This document shows, one piece after another, positions 44,260 through 53,148 of a stretch of 54,406 nt of DNA (the stretch's first letter is position 1; every line of letters begins with the position of its first letter). The position numbers and the translations under genes are program-made. Where the stretch lies: contig CAUTXO010000007.1 of NCBI GenBank assembly GCA_963542625.1, positions 1 through 54,406 of the forward strand. Direction: 5' to 3'. Origin of the DNA: CAUTXO01 sp963542625 (GTDB lineage: Bacteria; Campylobacterota; Campylobacteria; Campylobacterales; SZUA-545). The notes beneath the pieces were generated by a model. That model had not been told where the DNA came from. It worked only from the letters and a program-made list of their open reading frames with translations, and did not search any database.

Positions 44260-44874
44260 CTACTCGCCGTCCATCGGGATAATAAGCGCCTTGCACCTTC
44301 TGCAAATGAACTTCGTGCCGTGCTTGTTTATGTCGTTTTGAATTTGCGATGAGATCAAATGCACCTTGCCCGGGCATTTGCACTTGTATTTGTATTGAAT
44401 ATTTTCAAGGTCGGCTTGCTTTTGAACGGGGCGGTTGTTTTCTTCCATAACGTCGGCGGATAGGCTGACAAGATTTTGCGTCGTCCTATGCACGCGGTAT
44501 TTTTCAATCAGCACGTCCTCTTGTAAAATGTGCTTTAGCAGCCATTCTTTTGCCACGATGTGGAGCTTTAATTTCATATCGTTGATGTTTTTGATTGTTT
44601 TGATGGCGGTTGAAAGATCTTTAATAATGTTTCTGTGAAGCACCTTGTGGTGGTCCAAAAGCGGGTAGCCGATGGACTCCATATAGCCCTCTTCGTCGTT
44701 GAAATGCGTTTTCATATACTCAAAAAAACCGCTTAAAACGTCTTTGATTTCTTCTTTTGTAACGTGCCTGTTTGTGAGATTGTAAGCATTGTGCGCAAGG
44801 GCAAAAAGCTTTTTGTGTTGCTCGTCTATCAGCGGGTTATGAACGCTTAAACTATCGTCCCAATTTGGCAGCAT
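44260..44874 (-). CDS. bacteriohemerythrin with C-terminal zinc-ribbon-like tail
   Basis: Diiron oxygen-binding protein of 204 residues. Hemerythrin ligands are visible: H20 (LIDEQHKKLF), H57 and E61 (THFNDEEGYM), H75 or H76 and H80 (LLDHHKVLH), H115 and D120 (WLLKHILQED). After residue ~130 comes an extra region with four cysteines as C-K-C-P (~164-166) and C-RR-C (~190-194), suggesting a zinc ribbon. AGGAGGA lies 5 nt upstream of ATG 44874, one of the best ribosome sites in the window. Role may be oxygen sensing or delivery in a microaerophile. Confidence 0.85.
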   Translation of the reverse strand: MLPNWDDSLSVHNPLIDEQHKKLFALAHNAYNLTNRHVTKEEIKDVLSGFFEYMKTHFNDEEGYMESIGYPLLDHHKVLHRNIIKDLSTAIKTIKNINDMKLKLHIVAKEWLLKHILQEDVLIEKYRVHRTTQNLVSLSADVMEENNRPVQKQADLENIQYKYKCKCPGKVHLISSQIQNDINKHGTKFICRRCKALIIPMDGE

Positions 44875-44913
44875 ACAATCCTCCTAGCGCGGAAATTCTA
44901 ACATAAGCAAGGT

Positions 44914-44919
44914 TATAAT
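44914..44919 (+). promoter_or_regulatory. -10 box upstream of lactate dehydrogenase gene
   Basis: TATAAT within GGTTATAATTG, 22 nt before ATG 44942, in the gap divergent from the hemerythrin gene. AAAGGA follows at 44930-44935. Confidence 0.65.
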
Positions 44920-44941
44920 TGCCTTTCTAAAAGGACACAAA

Positions 44942-45868
44942 ATGGATAAAGTCAGTGTAATTGGTGCGGGGAATGTGGGCGCGGCGATTGTAAATGCCAT
45001 AACCTTACTTGGCGCGTGCAAAGAAATCGTGCTTTTTAACAGGCGGCTTGAGCGCGCGCAGGGCGAGGCTTGGGATGTTGGCGATTGCGTGCCGCTACTT
45101 AGCGAGTGCGAAATAACGCCGACTTCTTCTTACGACGACGTCAAAGGAAGCAAGGTCATCATTGTGACCGTCGGCGCAAAGCAACTGCCCGGGCAAACAA
45201 GGCGCGAGCTTTTGAGTGAAAACGCCAAGATCATCAAAGACGTGATAAAACGCCTTGACGAAGTCGCGCCGCAAGCAATAATCGTGATGGTTTCAAACCC
45301 CGTCGATATTCTCACGCGCGTTGCCATAGACGCCTCCAAACGGCCTAGCAACCTAATTTTTGGCAGCGGGACGGTCCTAGACACCGCACGCATACGGGAT
45401 TTTTTAAGCAAAAAGCTATCGGTCAATAGAAAAAACATTCACGCCTACATCGTCGGCGAGCACGGCGATAGCGAGTTTGTGCTGTGGTCGTGCGCCTTTG
45501 TGAGCTCAATCAAGCTAGAAGATTTTGCAAAAGACCTAGATCTTGACGCCCTAAAAGACGAAGCGCTCAAGCACACAAGGCGGCGCGCGTATGAAATCAT
45601 TCAAAGAAAGGGCTACACGAACTACGCAATCGGCGTGAGCGTCGCCAAGCTCGTCAAAAGTATCCTGCGCGACGAGCAAAAAATCCTGTGCGTCTCCACC
45701 AAGGCAAGCGACGGCTACAACATAAATAACAGCGTGCTGAGCCTGCCTTGCATCATTGGCAAAAACGGCATCAACAAACAGCTTGCGCTACATCTTACGG
45801 ATCTTGAAGAAAAGCAGCTAAGATCTTGCGCCAGCGCTCTTGATGAAACCTTGCGTGATATTTCTTGA
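44942..45868 (+). CDS. ldh: L-lactate dehydrogenase (lactate/malate dehydrogenase family)
   Basis: NAD-dependent 2-hydroxyacid dehydrogenase of 308 residues. Rossmann motif VIGAGNVGAAI (5-15); specificity loop GAKQLPGQTR, where Q81 occupies the position that is Gln in lactate and Arg in malate dehydrogenases; catalytic R87, N119, D147, R150 and H174 (GEHGDSEF). The Gln favours lactate/pyruvate, though the loop is otherwise unusual. AAAGGA stands 6-7 nt upstream of ATG 44942. Monocistronic in appearance, as a repeat tract follows. Confidence 0.88.
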   Translation: MDKVSVIGAGNVGAAIVNAITLLGACKEIVLFNRRLERAQGEAWDVGDCVPLLSECEITPTSSYDDVKGSKVIIVTVGAKQLPGQTRRELLSENAKIIKDVIKRLDEVAPQAIIVMVSNPVDILTRVAIDASKRPSNLIFGSGTVLDTARIRDFLSKKLSVNRKNIHAYIVGEHGDSEFVLWSCAFVSSIKLEDFAKDLDLDALKDEALKHTRRRAYEIIQRKGYTNYAIGVSVAKLVKSILRDEQKILCVSTKASDGYNINNSVLSLPCIIGKNGINKQLALHLTDLEEKQLRSCASALDETLRDIS

Positions 45869-46255
45869 AACAACGCGAAATCGCCAAGATCTAGCGCCTA
45901 GCCGGCAACCTTTGGCGCGTTAAGATCTAGTTCAAGTCCTAGCCCAACTGTTTGATTAGGATCTTTGGCGCGCCACAGATCTAACCACACTGCGGGGCCA
46001 GGATCTTTACCGCAAAAGATCTAGCCAAGATCTAGCGCAAACGCAAACCCCACAAGATCCTAGCCCGCCGCGTATCTAGGCGCAAAACGCTTAGAGCTTG
46101 CCCTTGGCGGATTGGATTGAACTAATGTAGTTGTAAAAAATCGGAATGTTTTGCGCGCGGGGCAAATCGCTGGCAAGGCGGGTCAAAACGCCGGTAAAGC
46201 TTAGGATCTACGCGCGCTTGACTAGGCTAAATCTGGCAATTGCAAGCCGCGTGCG
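45869..46255. repeat. gene-free AGATCT repeat tract
   Basis: A 387-bp gap with phrases such as CAAGATCTAGCGC, TTAAGATCTAGTTC, AGGATCTTTGGCGCG and CCAAGATCTAGCGC, densest at 45880-46075. No gene or terminator recognised. It separates convergent ldh and the CheX-like gene. Confidence 0.7.
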
Positions 46256-47635
46256 CTAAAGCGGTGGAAAGACGCTTTCTTTGCAAATTAGCACGTCGAT
46301 TTGCATACCGTCTAGGACTAGGCTGGCAAAATAAACGTTTTTGAAGCTTATGCACTGCGTGAAGTCGTCCTTTGCGCCAAATGCGTTTGGAAGCGAAATG
46401 CTAACTGGGATCTTAAGCCCTTGCAAGATCTCTTTTATCCTGCCGGCTACGGTGTTTAGGACTTCTTTTAGAAGGTCGTTTATCTCGTCGTCGTTTTGCG
46501 GATCTTCAAAAAACACAGACTGAAAAATAAAATTCACAACCTCATCGCTAAAGCACAAAAACACGCTTAAGTCAAGGTCGCCCGTGATGGAAATGCCGGC
46601 AATTCGCGCTTGATTTATGTCTTGGATCTTGATGTTTTTCACGCTCGCTACTTTGTTTGTGAGCGTTTGGAAGCCGTAATTTTTTAGGACCTGATAAACC
46701 GCGTTTAGGAAATTTGGCAATAAATTTGCAAGCGTGCGGGTTATTTTTGCCGGCGGTTTTGGCATTTGTATTAGGGCGCTGGCGCTGTTGCGGCAATCGT
46801 TGAAGTCTGTTTTAATCTCGCCTGTGAAAAATTTTTCGTCGCTTTCTTTGACGTGGTAAAAATACACAACCGCGCCGTATTTTTTTGAAAAAGTGTCAAT
46901 ATGATTTAAAAAATTTATGGCTTTTTTGCTGATGTAGTAAGCGTTGTTTAGGTTTATAAAAAATACCTTAAAGCCTTTTTTTAATCTTTCTTTATGCCTT
47001 TTAAAGTTGAAATCTTTTGCGATGTCTTCATTTAAAAACCCGTTAAAGCCGTAAATGAAAAAGCCTGATTGAAAAACAACGCTAATTTCTTGGTTTTCTT
47101 CGTTTAAGCGCGAGTTAAAAACGCGGTAGGTAAAGCCACCATTTGCCGTGCGCGCCTTGAAATCCTGCGCGTCTTGAGCTAGGACAACGTTTAGCCCCAT
47201 TGACAAAAACTTAATATAAACAACGTTTTTTATGTCGTCGTTTTCATCATAAACGATGATACTCTCGCCAGGTTTTGGTAATAAATTGTTCGTCAGCAAG
47301 GCGGCAATGGTCTTGTCTTTAGCAAGCATAACGCCCGAATTTGCCGTGATGTTTTTTAGCTCATCAAAGGCACCTTGGCTGTAATTTGTAAAGCCAAAAA
47401 GCACTTTAAGAGACTTTGCGAGATCCCTAACGCTTGCCACAAAGCCCGTAAGCTCGCTTAGATCTTCGTAAGAAACGTTTTGCAAAGACAAAAAAACGCC
47501 GCGCGCGGAGATGTCTTTTATGCGCCGCTCTTGCTCTAGCACCGCCTTAAAAAGCTCCTTGACGCTGCCGGCGGATCTTAGCTCGTAAATGAGTAGCCCG
47601 CTAAAAGTCTCAGAATGGAGCTTGCTATTTTTCAT
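46256..47635 (-). CDS. CheX-like protein with STAS-like N-terminal regions
   Basis: A 459-residue soluble protein. The C-terminal ~160 residues look like CheX/CheC phosphatase: GDLDLSVFLCFSDEVVN (~352-368) and the active-site pattern E391-x2-N394 in LLKEVLNTVAGRI, which in CheX dephosphorylates CheY-P. Two earlier segments (~12-80 and ~222-262, e.g. FKVFFINLNNAYYISKKAI) resemble STAS domains, with a possible receiver-like piece between (SIIVYDENDDIKN). Start overlaps lpxD by 11 bp, so it ends the ilvI-ilvH-lpxD operon. A chemotaxis role is inferred; function of the N-terminal half is open. Confidence 0.68.
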   Translation of the reverse strand: MKNSKLHSETFSGLLIYELRSAGSVKELFKAVLEQERRIKDISARGVFLSLQNVSYEDLSELTGFVASVRDLAKSLKVLFGFTNYSQGAFDELKNITANSGVMLAKDKTIAALLTNNLLPKPGESIIVYDENDDIKNVVYIKFLSMGLNVVLAQDAQDFKARTANGGFTYRVFNSRLNEENQEISVVFQSGFFIYGFNGFLNEDIAKDFNFKRHKERLKKGFKVFFINLNNAYYISKKAINFLNHIDTFSKKYGAVVYFYHVKESDEKFFTGEIKTDFNDCRNSASALIQMPKPPAKITRTLANLLPNFLNAVYQVLKNYGFQTLTNKVASVKNIKIQDINQARIAGISITGDLDLSVFLCFSDEVVNFIFQSVFFEDPQNDDEINDLLKEVLNTVAGRIKEILQGLKIPVSISLPNAFGAKDDFTQCISFKNVYFASLVLDGMQIDVLICKESVFPPL

Positions 47636-48587
47636 TTTTTACCAACCCGGCGATTTTTGCCTGAATTTTTAGCCACTCGCGCTTTTGGAATAGCGGAAAG
47701 CCCGCATAAACAATCCCGCCGCCTTTAATGCTTTTTGTAACGCCGCTTCTGGCTGCTAAAATGGCGCCGTTGCCAACTTTTAAATGCCCGGCAACCCCGC
47801 TTTGCGCGCCAACCATACAGCAAGATCCAAGCTCGCTGCTGCCGGCAAAGCCCGTTTGGCTAGCCGCTACGCATTTTTCTCCGATGACGCAATTGTGCCC
47901 CACTTGGATTAGGTTGTCTAGTTTTGTGCCTTTTTTGACGATGGTCTGCGACCAAACCGCGCGGTCTATCGTGGTGTTTGCGCCGATTTCTACGTCGTCT
48001 TCTAGCCTGACCGTGCCAAGGTGGTAGATCTTGTGATGATTAAATTCCGCGTCTTGAACGTAGCCAAAGCCATCAGATCCTATGACAGCACCCGCGTGGA
48101 TCCGCACGTTGTTGCCTATTTGCGTGCCGTCGTAAATGGATACGTTTGGATAAATCACGCAAGAATTTCCTATGCGCACGTTGTTTCCGATGTAAGCGCC
48201 GGCTAAAATCGTGCAATCATCGCCAATGACGGTGTTTTTGCCAATGAAAACATTTGGCAAAATCTTCGTGCTAGATCCCACGATAGGATCCGCGCCGCTC
48301 TCCATAATTAGCGGGCTTGCAAAGTAGCCCGAAAGCTTTGCGATGGCTAGATACGGGTTTTTAAAGCCAAGAGCTAGCGTGCCCTTTGGCGCTAGATCTT
48401 GCATTCCATCGCGCACAAAAACCACGCCGGCTTTTGTGGCGCTAAGATCTGCGGCAAACTTTTCGCCGAGAGCAAAGCTAAGATCTTGCTCCCCCGCGCT
48501 GCTAAGATCTGTGATTGTGCGCACGAGCACGTCTTGCTCTAGTGCCGCTAAATTTTCTTGTTTTAGTATTGGTGTGATGTTAATCAT
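47625..48587 (-). CDS. lpxD: UDP-3-O-(3-hydroxyacyl)glucosamine N-acyltransferase
   Basis: Third enzyme of lipid A synthesis; adds the second hydroxyacyl chain. The 320-residue protein has an N-terminal uridine-binding domain and a long left-handed beta-helix of hexapeptide repeats (~105-275, e.g. IGKNTVIGDDCTILAGAYIG). The catalytic His lies in IQVGHNCVIGE and the family segment GSDGFGYVQD is present. Overlaps ilvH by 8 bp. ilvI-ilvH-lpxD is the same order as in C. jejuni. Confidence 0.94.
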   Translation of the reverse strand: MINITPILKQENLAALEQDVLVRTITDLSSAGEQDLSFALGEKFAADLSATKAGVVFVRDGMQDLAPKGTLALGFKNPYLAIAKLSGYFASPLIMESGADPIVGSSTKILPNVFIGKNTVIGDDCTILAGAYIGNNVRIGNSCVIYPNVSIYDGTQIGNNVRIHAGAVIGSDGFGYVQDAEFNHHKIYHLGTVRLEDDVEIGANTTIDRAVWSQTIVKKGTKLDNLIQVGHNCVIGEKCVAASQTGFAGSSELGSCCMVGAQSGVAGHLKVGNGAILAARSGVTKSIKGGGIVYAGFPLFQKREWLKIQAKIAGLVKNEK

Positions 48588-49074
48588 TGTTTATCGCTAC
48601 AACTCCACTTCTGGCTATTTCTTTTGGGCTGAATTTTTTGACAGCCTGCAAAAACCGCGCGATTTTTTGCGCGTCATCGCTTACCGTGCCTATTATAAAA
48701 TCATCACTAATGCTTGCAATGCGCCCGTTATACGCCCTGCAAAGCGCGTCAATATCGGCTAGATTTTCGCTAAATGCAAACTTCACAAGCACCGTTTCAA
48801 GCCCTGTAAAGCCGCCACGTGCGTGTTTTGTTACCTTTAAAACGGGGATTAGCTTGTGTAGCTGCTTTACTATCTGCTCCAAAACGCGCTCGTCGCCGCT
48901 TGTTTGAATGGTGAAGTGCGAGTAAGGCGTCGCGGGCACGGGCGCCACGCTTAAGGTTTCTATGTTATACCCCCTGCTTGCAAAAAGCCCGGCAACCCTT
49001 GACAAAACGCCGTCTTCATTTAAGGTTATGACGGTAATTATTTGCTTAAGATCTTCCACGACCTTCCTTGTCAT
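48580..49074 (-). CDS. ilvH: acetolactate synthase small (regulatory) subunit
   Basis: Regulatory ACT-domain subunit that stimulates IlvI and gives valine feedback. The 164-residue protein starts its ACT domain with ITVITLNEDGVLSRVAGLFA and RGYNIETLSVAP, typical of IlvH/N. ATG 49074 is the longer start; GTG 49059 with AAGGAAGG upstream is an alternative five residues shorter. It overlaps ilvI by 14-29 bp. An AGATCT lies across the ilvI stop. Confidence 0.94.
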   Translation of the reverse strand: MTRKVVEDLKQIITVITLNEDGVLSRVAGLFASRGYNIETLSVAPVPATPYSHFTIQTSGDERVLEQIVKQLHKLIPVLKVTKHARGGFTGLETVLVKFAFSENLADIDALCRAYNGRIASISDDFIIGTVSDDAQKIARFLQAVKKFSPKEIARSGVVAINND

Positions 49075-50755
49075 CTAAAATCATATTATAAAGCGTCCCG
49101 CCTACGGGCACCATAGGAAGAACGTTCTCGTTTCTATCAACGGCAACGTCTATAAAGCACGGCTTGTTTTGCCGCAAGGCGTCTTCTAGCGCGCTACTTA
49201 GATCTTGCGCTGTGAGCACCTTGTATCCAGCGCCGCCGTAACTTTGCGCTAGCTTTATAAAATCTGGCTGCGCGTCTAAAACGGTGCTTGAAAACCGGCT
49301 TTCATAAAAAAACGTCTGCCACTGCCTTACCATTCCAAGATAGTTGTTGTTTAAGATCACATTAATAACAGGGATCCCCTCAGCCACCGCCGTCATCATT
49401 TCTTGCGAATTCATAAGAATGGATCCATCGCCTGTAAAATTCACAACCGGTGCGTGCGGGTTTGCCACCTTTGCGCCAAGAGCGGCTGGAAAGCCAAAGC
49501 CCATCGTCCCAAGCCCGCCGCTTGTGATGAACTGGCGCGCGCGCGTAAATGGAAAAAACTGCGCCGCCCACATTTGGTGCTGACCTACGTCTGTAACAAC
49601 AATCGCATCATCGCCTAAGATCTTAGCCGTTTGCTCGATGACAAACTGCGGCTTAAGCGGCGCGCCGGCGCCTGTGTTTTCGTAACTAAGCGGATAAACG
49701 CTTGAATAGTTGTGTAGCTTTTCAAGCCAAGACGCGATTTTTGCTGCGTCGTAATCAGCTAGGAGCCCAAGCAAGCCATCTAAGGCGTCTTTTAGATCCG
49801 CAACGATAGGCAGGTGCGCTTTAACAATCTTGCCGATGTTTGACGGATCTATATCAATGTGAATAATCGTCGCCGCGCGCGCAAATTCTTCAAGTTTTGC
49901 CGTGACCCTATCGTCAAAGCGCGCACCAAGCGCGATGATGAGATCCGCTTCACTCATAGCCATATTTGCCGCGTAAGATCCGTGCATTCCAACCATACCA
50001 AGCAAGCTTTCATTATTAAAGGGCAAAACGCCGCGCGCCATTAGAGTTTCTACAGCCGGGATTGCCGTTTGCGCGCTAAGTGCTCTAAAAACGTCCGCCG
50101 CGCCTGAGAGCACGACCCCGCCACCTAGGTAAAAAAGCGGCTTTTTGGCGTCTTTTATTAGCTCGGCGACCTTTACAAGCTGGCGGTAATTTGCCTTTGT
50201 GTGCGGTTTGTAGGTTTGCATTTCTATCGTTTGCGGGTATTTAAACTCGCCAACTGCGGCGCTTATATCCTTTGGAATATCCACAAGCACGGGGCCTGGC
50301 CTGCCCGTTTTTGCCACGTAAAAGGCTTCTTTTAGAATGCGTGGGAGATCTTTAACGCTTTTAACCAAATAATTGTGCTTGGTGCAAGAGCGGCTTATGC
50401 CAACAGCGTCTATTTCTTGAAAGGCATCCGTGCCAATCATCGCCATTGGAACCTGCCCGCTGATGACTACCAAAGGAATACTGTCTGTGTAAGCGGTGGC
50501 AATGCCTGTGATTGCGTTTGTAAAACCGGGCCCTGAAGTAACAATGGCAACGCCCGTTTTTCCGCTAGATCTTGCGTAGCCATCGGCGCTATGCACCGCG
50601 CCTTGCTCGTGCCTTGCCATTATATGCCTGAAGTAGTGCTGTTTGTAGATTTCATCGTAGATATTTAAAACCGCACCGCCTGGGTAGCCAAAAACCACCT
50701 CGACGCCTTCTTCTTTAAACGCTTCCACTATCATCAAAGAACCGTTAATTTGCAT
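49046..50755 (-). CDS. ilvI: acetolactate synthase large (catalytic) subunit
   Basis: ThDP- and FAD-dependent first enzyme of branched-chain amino-acid synthesis. The 569-residue protein has FGYPGGAVLNIYDEIY (~20-35), the ThDP-activating Glu in ARHEQGAVHSADGYAR, the central FAD domain, and the ThDP/Mg motif GDGSILMNSQEMMTA. Length is normal. Start ATG 50755 follows a short gap divergent from the N6-methyltransferase gene. Confidence 0.96.
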   Translation of the reverse strand: MQINGSLMIVEAFKEEGVEVVFGYPGGAVLNIYDEIYKQHYFRHIMARHEQGAVHSADGYARSSGKTGVAIVTSGPGFTNAITGIATAYTDSIPLVVISGQVPMAMIGTDAFQEIDAVGISRSCTKHNYLVKSVKDLPRILKEAFYVAKTGRPGPVLVDIPKDISAAVGEFKYPQTIEMQTYKPHTKANYRQLVKVAELIKDAKKPLFYLGGGVVLSGAADVFRALSAQTAIPAVETLMARGVLPFNNESLLGMVGMHGSYAANMAMSEADLIIALGARFDDRVTAKLEEFARAATIIHIDIDPSNIGKIVKAHLPIVADLKDALDGLLGLLADYDAAKIASWLEKLHNYSSVYPLSYENTGAGAPLKPQFVIEQTAKILGDDAIVVTDVGQHQMWAAQFFPFTRARQFITSGGLGTMGFGFPAALGAKVANPHAPVVNFTGDGSILMNSQEMMTAVAEGIPVINVILNNNYLGMVRQWQTFFYESRFSSTVLDAQPDFIKLAQSYGGAGYKVLTAQDLSSALEDALRQNKPCFIDVAVDRNENVLPMVPVGGTLYNMILDDKEGRGRS

Positions 50756-50828
50756 AGCTCCGCCTTATTTAGGGGCTTGATTTTACATAAACAAGCCTTA
50801 CAAACAAAGAATTTTACAAAAGCTTTGA

Positions 50829-50834
50829 TATAAT
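50829..50834 (+). promoter_or_regulatory. -10 box very close to the methyltransferase start
   Basis: TATAAT at 50829-50834, with ATG at 50844. Transcription would start about 3-4 nt before the ATG, giving an almost leaderless mRNA; no ribosome site is present. Confidence 0.5.
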
Positions 50835-50843
50835 CCAAGCCCT

Positions 50844-51560
50844 ATGACGGCAAAACTAAAAAACACTGAAGAACTCGTTTTAAAACAGCCCACAAGCGGT
50901 TACCGCTATGGTAGCGACACGATCATTTTGTACGATTTTTTTGCCAGCCAAGATCCGCACTCAAGCGTGCTAGACGTCGGCAGCGGCTGCGGGATCTTAG
51001 CGCTTCTTACCAAGCGCGATTACCCACTAGCAAACGTTTACGGAATAGAACTTCAAAAAGAAATGTTTGATCTTTGCCTTTACAACAGGCAAAAAAACAA
51101 CCTTGACGTTACGTTTATCAATTGCGCGCTTGCGGATTTTGCGCCTTCTAGGAAGTTTGACTTCATCGTTTCAAACCCGCCATTTTTTGCCAAAGAAACG
51201 CAACAAAGCAAGAATAAAATCACAGCAATTGCCAAATACGACGACTTTTTGCCCTTTGAAGATCTAGCCCGCAAGGCCGCTAAGATCTTAAAGCCAAGCG
51301 GCAAGCTCGTGTTTTGCTATAGCGCCGGGCGGCTTGGCGCGGTTATGGCGGCACTTGAAGCAAACGGCTTGCAAGCGGGGCTGATGCGCTTCGTGCATAA
51401 TAAAAAGGACAAAGACGCAAGCCTTGTGCTAATTTGTGCGGTGAAGTCAAAAAAACGAGAGCTCAAGATCTTACCCCCGCTTGTGGCGCACAAAACGGAC
51501 AAGCCATCAGCCGAGCTTAGATCCGCAAGCACGAGAGCCAAAACAAAGACGGCGCGTTGA
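50844..51560 (+). CDS. tRNA1(Val) N6-adenine methyltransferase-like protein
   Basis: SAM-dependent methyltransferase of 238 residues with the N6-adenine motif NPPFF after FDFIVS (~115) and the SAM-binding VLDVGSGCGILALL (~42-55). The opening LKQPTSGYRYGSDTIIL is characteristic of the TrmN6/YfiC family, which modifies A37 of tRNA-Val. The last ~35 residues are a basic tail. Its stop overlaps the next TTG start. It may be translated from a near-leaderless message. Confidence 0.85.
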   Translation: MTAKLKNTEELVLKQPTSGYRYGSDTIILYDFFASQDPHSSVLDVGSGCGILALLTKRDYPLANVYGIELQKEMFDLCLYNRQKNNLDVTFINCALADFAPSRKFDFIVSNPPFFAKETQQSKNKITAIAKYDDFLPFEDLARKAAKILKPSGKLVFCYSAGRLGAVMAALEANGLQAGLMRFVHNKKDKDASLVLICAVKSKKRELKILPPLVAHKTDKPSAELRSASTRAKTKTAR

Positions 51561-51901
51561 GCTTTACATTTGACCCTTCAAAATGCAAAGAATGTGGCGG
51601 CAAGTGTTGCCGTGGGGAGCCTGGCTTTGTGTGGATTAGCAAAGATGAGCTTGAAAAAATCGCGGATTTTTTGCAAGAGAGCGTGCAAGATCTTGAGAAA
51701 TTTTGCGTGAAAAAAATTGGCGATAGACTTACAATAAAAGACGTCGCGTGGCACGGCGAGCGGGTTTGTTTCTTTTTTGACACAAGCAAAAACAACTGCT
51801 TAATTTACGAGGCAAGACCTAGCCAGTGCAAGATCTTTCCCTTTTGGGCGGATTTGGGCAAAGAATATTTGGAAAAAGAATGTATCGCGGTGTCTTTTTA
51901 G
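51557..51901 (+). CDS. YkgJ-like cysteine-cluster protein
   Basis: A 114-residue member of the CxxCxxxCC (YkgJ) family, thought to bind zinc or an Fe-S cluster. Cysteines lie at CKECGGKCC (~9-17), then further C residues in FCVKK, CLIYEARPSQCKIFPFW. Start TTG 51557 overlaps the preceding stop (TTGA). Function unknown; the family often pairs with varied enzymes. Confidence 0.85.
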   Translation: MSFTFDPSKCKECGGKCCRGEPGFVWISKDELEKIADFLQESVQDLEKFCVKKIGDRLTIKDVAWHGERVCFFFDTSKNNCLIYEARPSQCKIFPFWADLGKEYLEKECIAVSF

Positions 51902-53148
51902 TTTGGCTTAGCGCTTTAATGGTGCTTGGATCTTGCGCGCAAAAGCCAGGCGCCGCGCTTGCAAAAGAAAGCAACGAAGATTATCACTTGATGGTTGCCA
52001 TTGATAGCTTCCAGCGCAAAGATTACGAAAACGCCGCAAAATATTACGACGCCCTATTTGGCGAGACGCAAAACGAAGATTATTTAAACTCCTTTTACGT
52101 CTGCCTTTATATGTGGAACAAGCACGCGCTGCTGCAAAAAAGGGCACAAGCAAATATCAAAGCGGGCAAAAACGTCGTGCTGTCAAAGCGGTTTTTGGCG
52201 CTTAGCTTTTACAGGCAAAAGAAGTTTCAAGACGCCATCGCCACCGCAAAAGACGTGCTAGATCTAGCGCCTACAAAAGAAGTGAGTGACTACGCCGTTA
52301 TTGCTGATTCTTATATGCTCTTAAAAGATTACAAAAATGCCGTCATTTATTACCAAAGCGCTTACGGCGTTTTGCCAAGCGACTTTTTGGTGGATAAAAT
52401 CGCCAATTTGCTTTTTATTTTGGACCGCAAGCAAGAGGCGGTTTCATACCTTGAGCGGCACCTAAAACTCTACGGTTTTAGCGATTACATCAGCAAATTG
52501 CTCTCTGATTACTACCTAAAAATAGGTGATGTAGTTGGAATTATCAGTGTTTATGAGCGCATTTATGAGAATAACAAAAACAAAACAATCGGTAGCAAGA
52601 TAATAGATCTTTACTTCCTAAACAAAGACTACGACGGGCTTGCGACCTTTTTAGAAAAAACAAGCCTAAACGACAAACTACTTTTTGAGATCTACAAGCT
52701 AAAGAAAAACCCTAAAAAGGCGGCGTCGCTGGCGCTGGATATTTACAAGCAAACGCAAGACATCAACTACCTAGCGCAAAACGCGATGATAGAATACGAA
52801 GAAAACAAGCCGTCAAAAGCACTTGTGGCGCAAACAGTTCAAAAGCTAAAAACCGTCATCAAAAAAAGCAGCAACCCAATCTACCTAAACTACTTAGGCT
52901 ACGTGCTAATCGAGCACGAAATTAACGTAAAAGAAGGGATCTCCTACATTAAAAAAGCGCTTGCTAAGGACAAGGACAACTACTTCTATATAGACTCCCT
53001 TGCTTGGGGCGAATACAAGCTTGGCAATATCAAGCAGGCGTTTTTGCTGATGAAAAAAATCGAAAATTCCATAAAAAACGACGAAACAATCACGAAACAT
53101 TACGTGCAAATCAACAAAATGTGCGAAAAAACGAGCTGTAACAAATGA
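51880..53148 (+). CDS. TPR-repeat lipoprotein
   Basis: A 422-residue lipoprotein: signal peptide with lipobox VLGSC (Cys ~19), then TPR-like helical repeats (SFQRKDYENAAKYYDALF, YAVIADSYMLLKDYKNAVIYY, YIDSLAWGEYKLGNIKQAF). ATG 51880 is preferred because it begins the signal peptide and has GGAAAAAGA upstream; a frame from 51826 lies inside the preceding gene. It overlaps the TrpC-like gene by four bases. The C. jejuni equivalent also precedes trpC. Likely an envelope assembly or scaffold factor. Confidence 0.88.
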   Translation: MYRGVFLVWLSALMVLGSCAQKPGAALAKESNEDYHLMVAIDSFQRKDYENAAKYYDALFGETQNEDYLNSFYVCLYMWNKHALLQKRAQANIKAGKNVVLSKRFLALSFYRQKKFQDAIATAKDVLDLAPTKEVSDYAVIADSYMLLKDYKNAVIYYQSAYGVLPSDFLVDKIANLLFILDRKQEAVSYLERHLKLYGFSDYISKLLSDYYLKIGDVVGIISVYERIYENNKNKTIGSKIIDLYFLNKDYDGLATFLEKTSLNDKLLFEIYKLKKNPKKAASLALDIYKQTQDINYLAQNAMIEYEENKPSKALVAQTVQKLKTVIKKSSNPIYLNYLGYVLIEHEINVKEGISYIKKALAKDKDNYFYIDSLAWGEYKLGNIKQAFLLMKKIENSIKNDETITKHYVQINKMCEKTSCNK

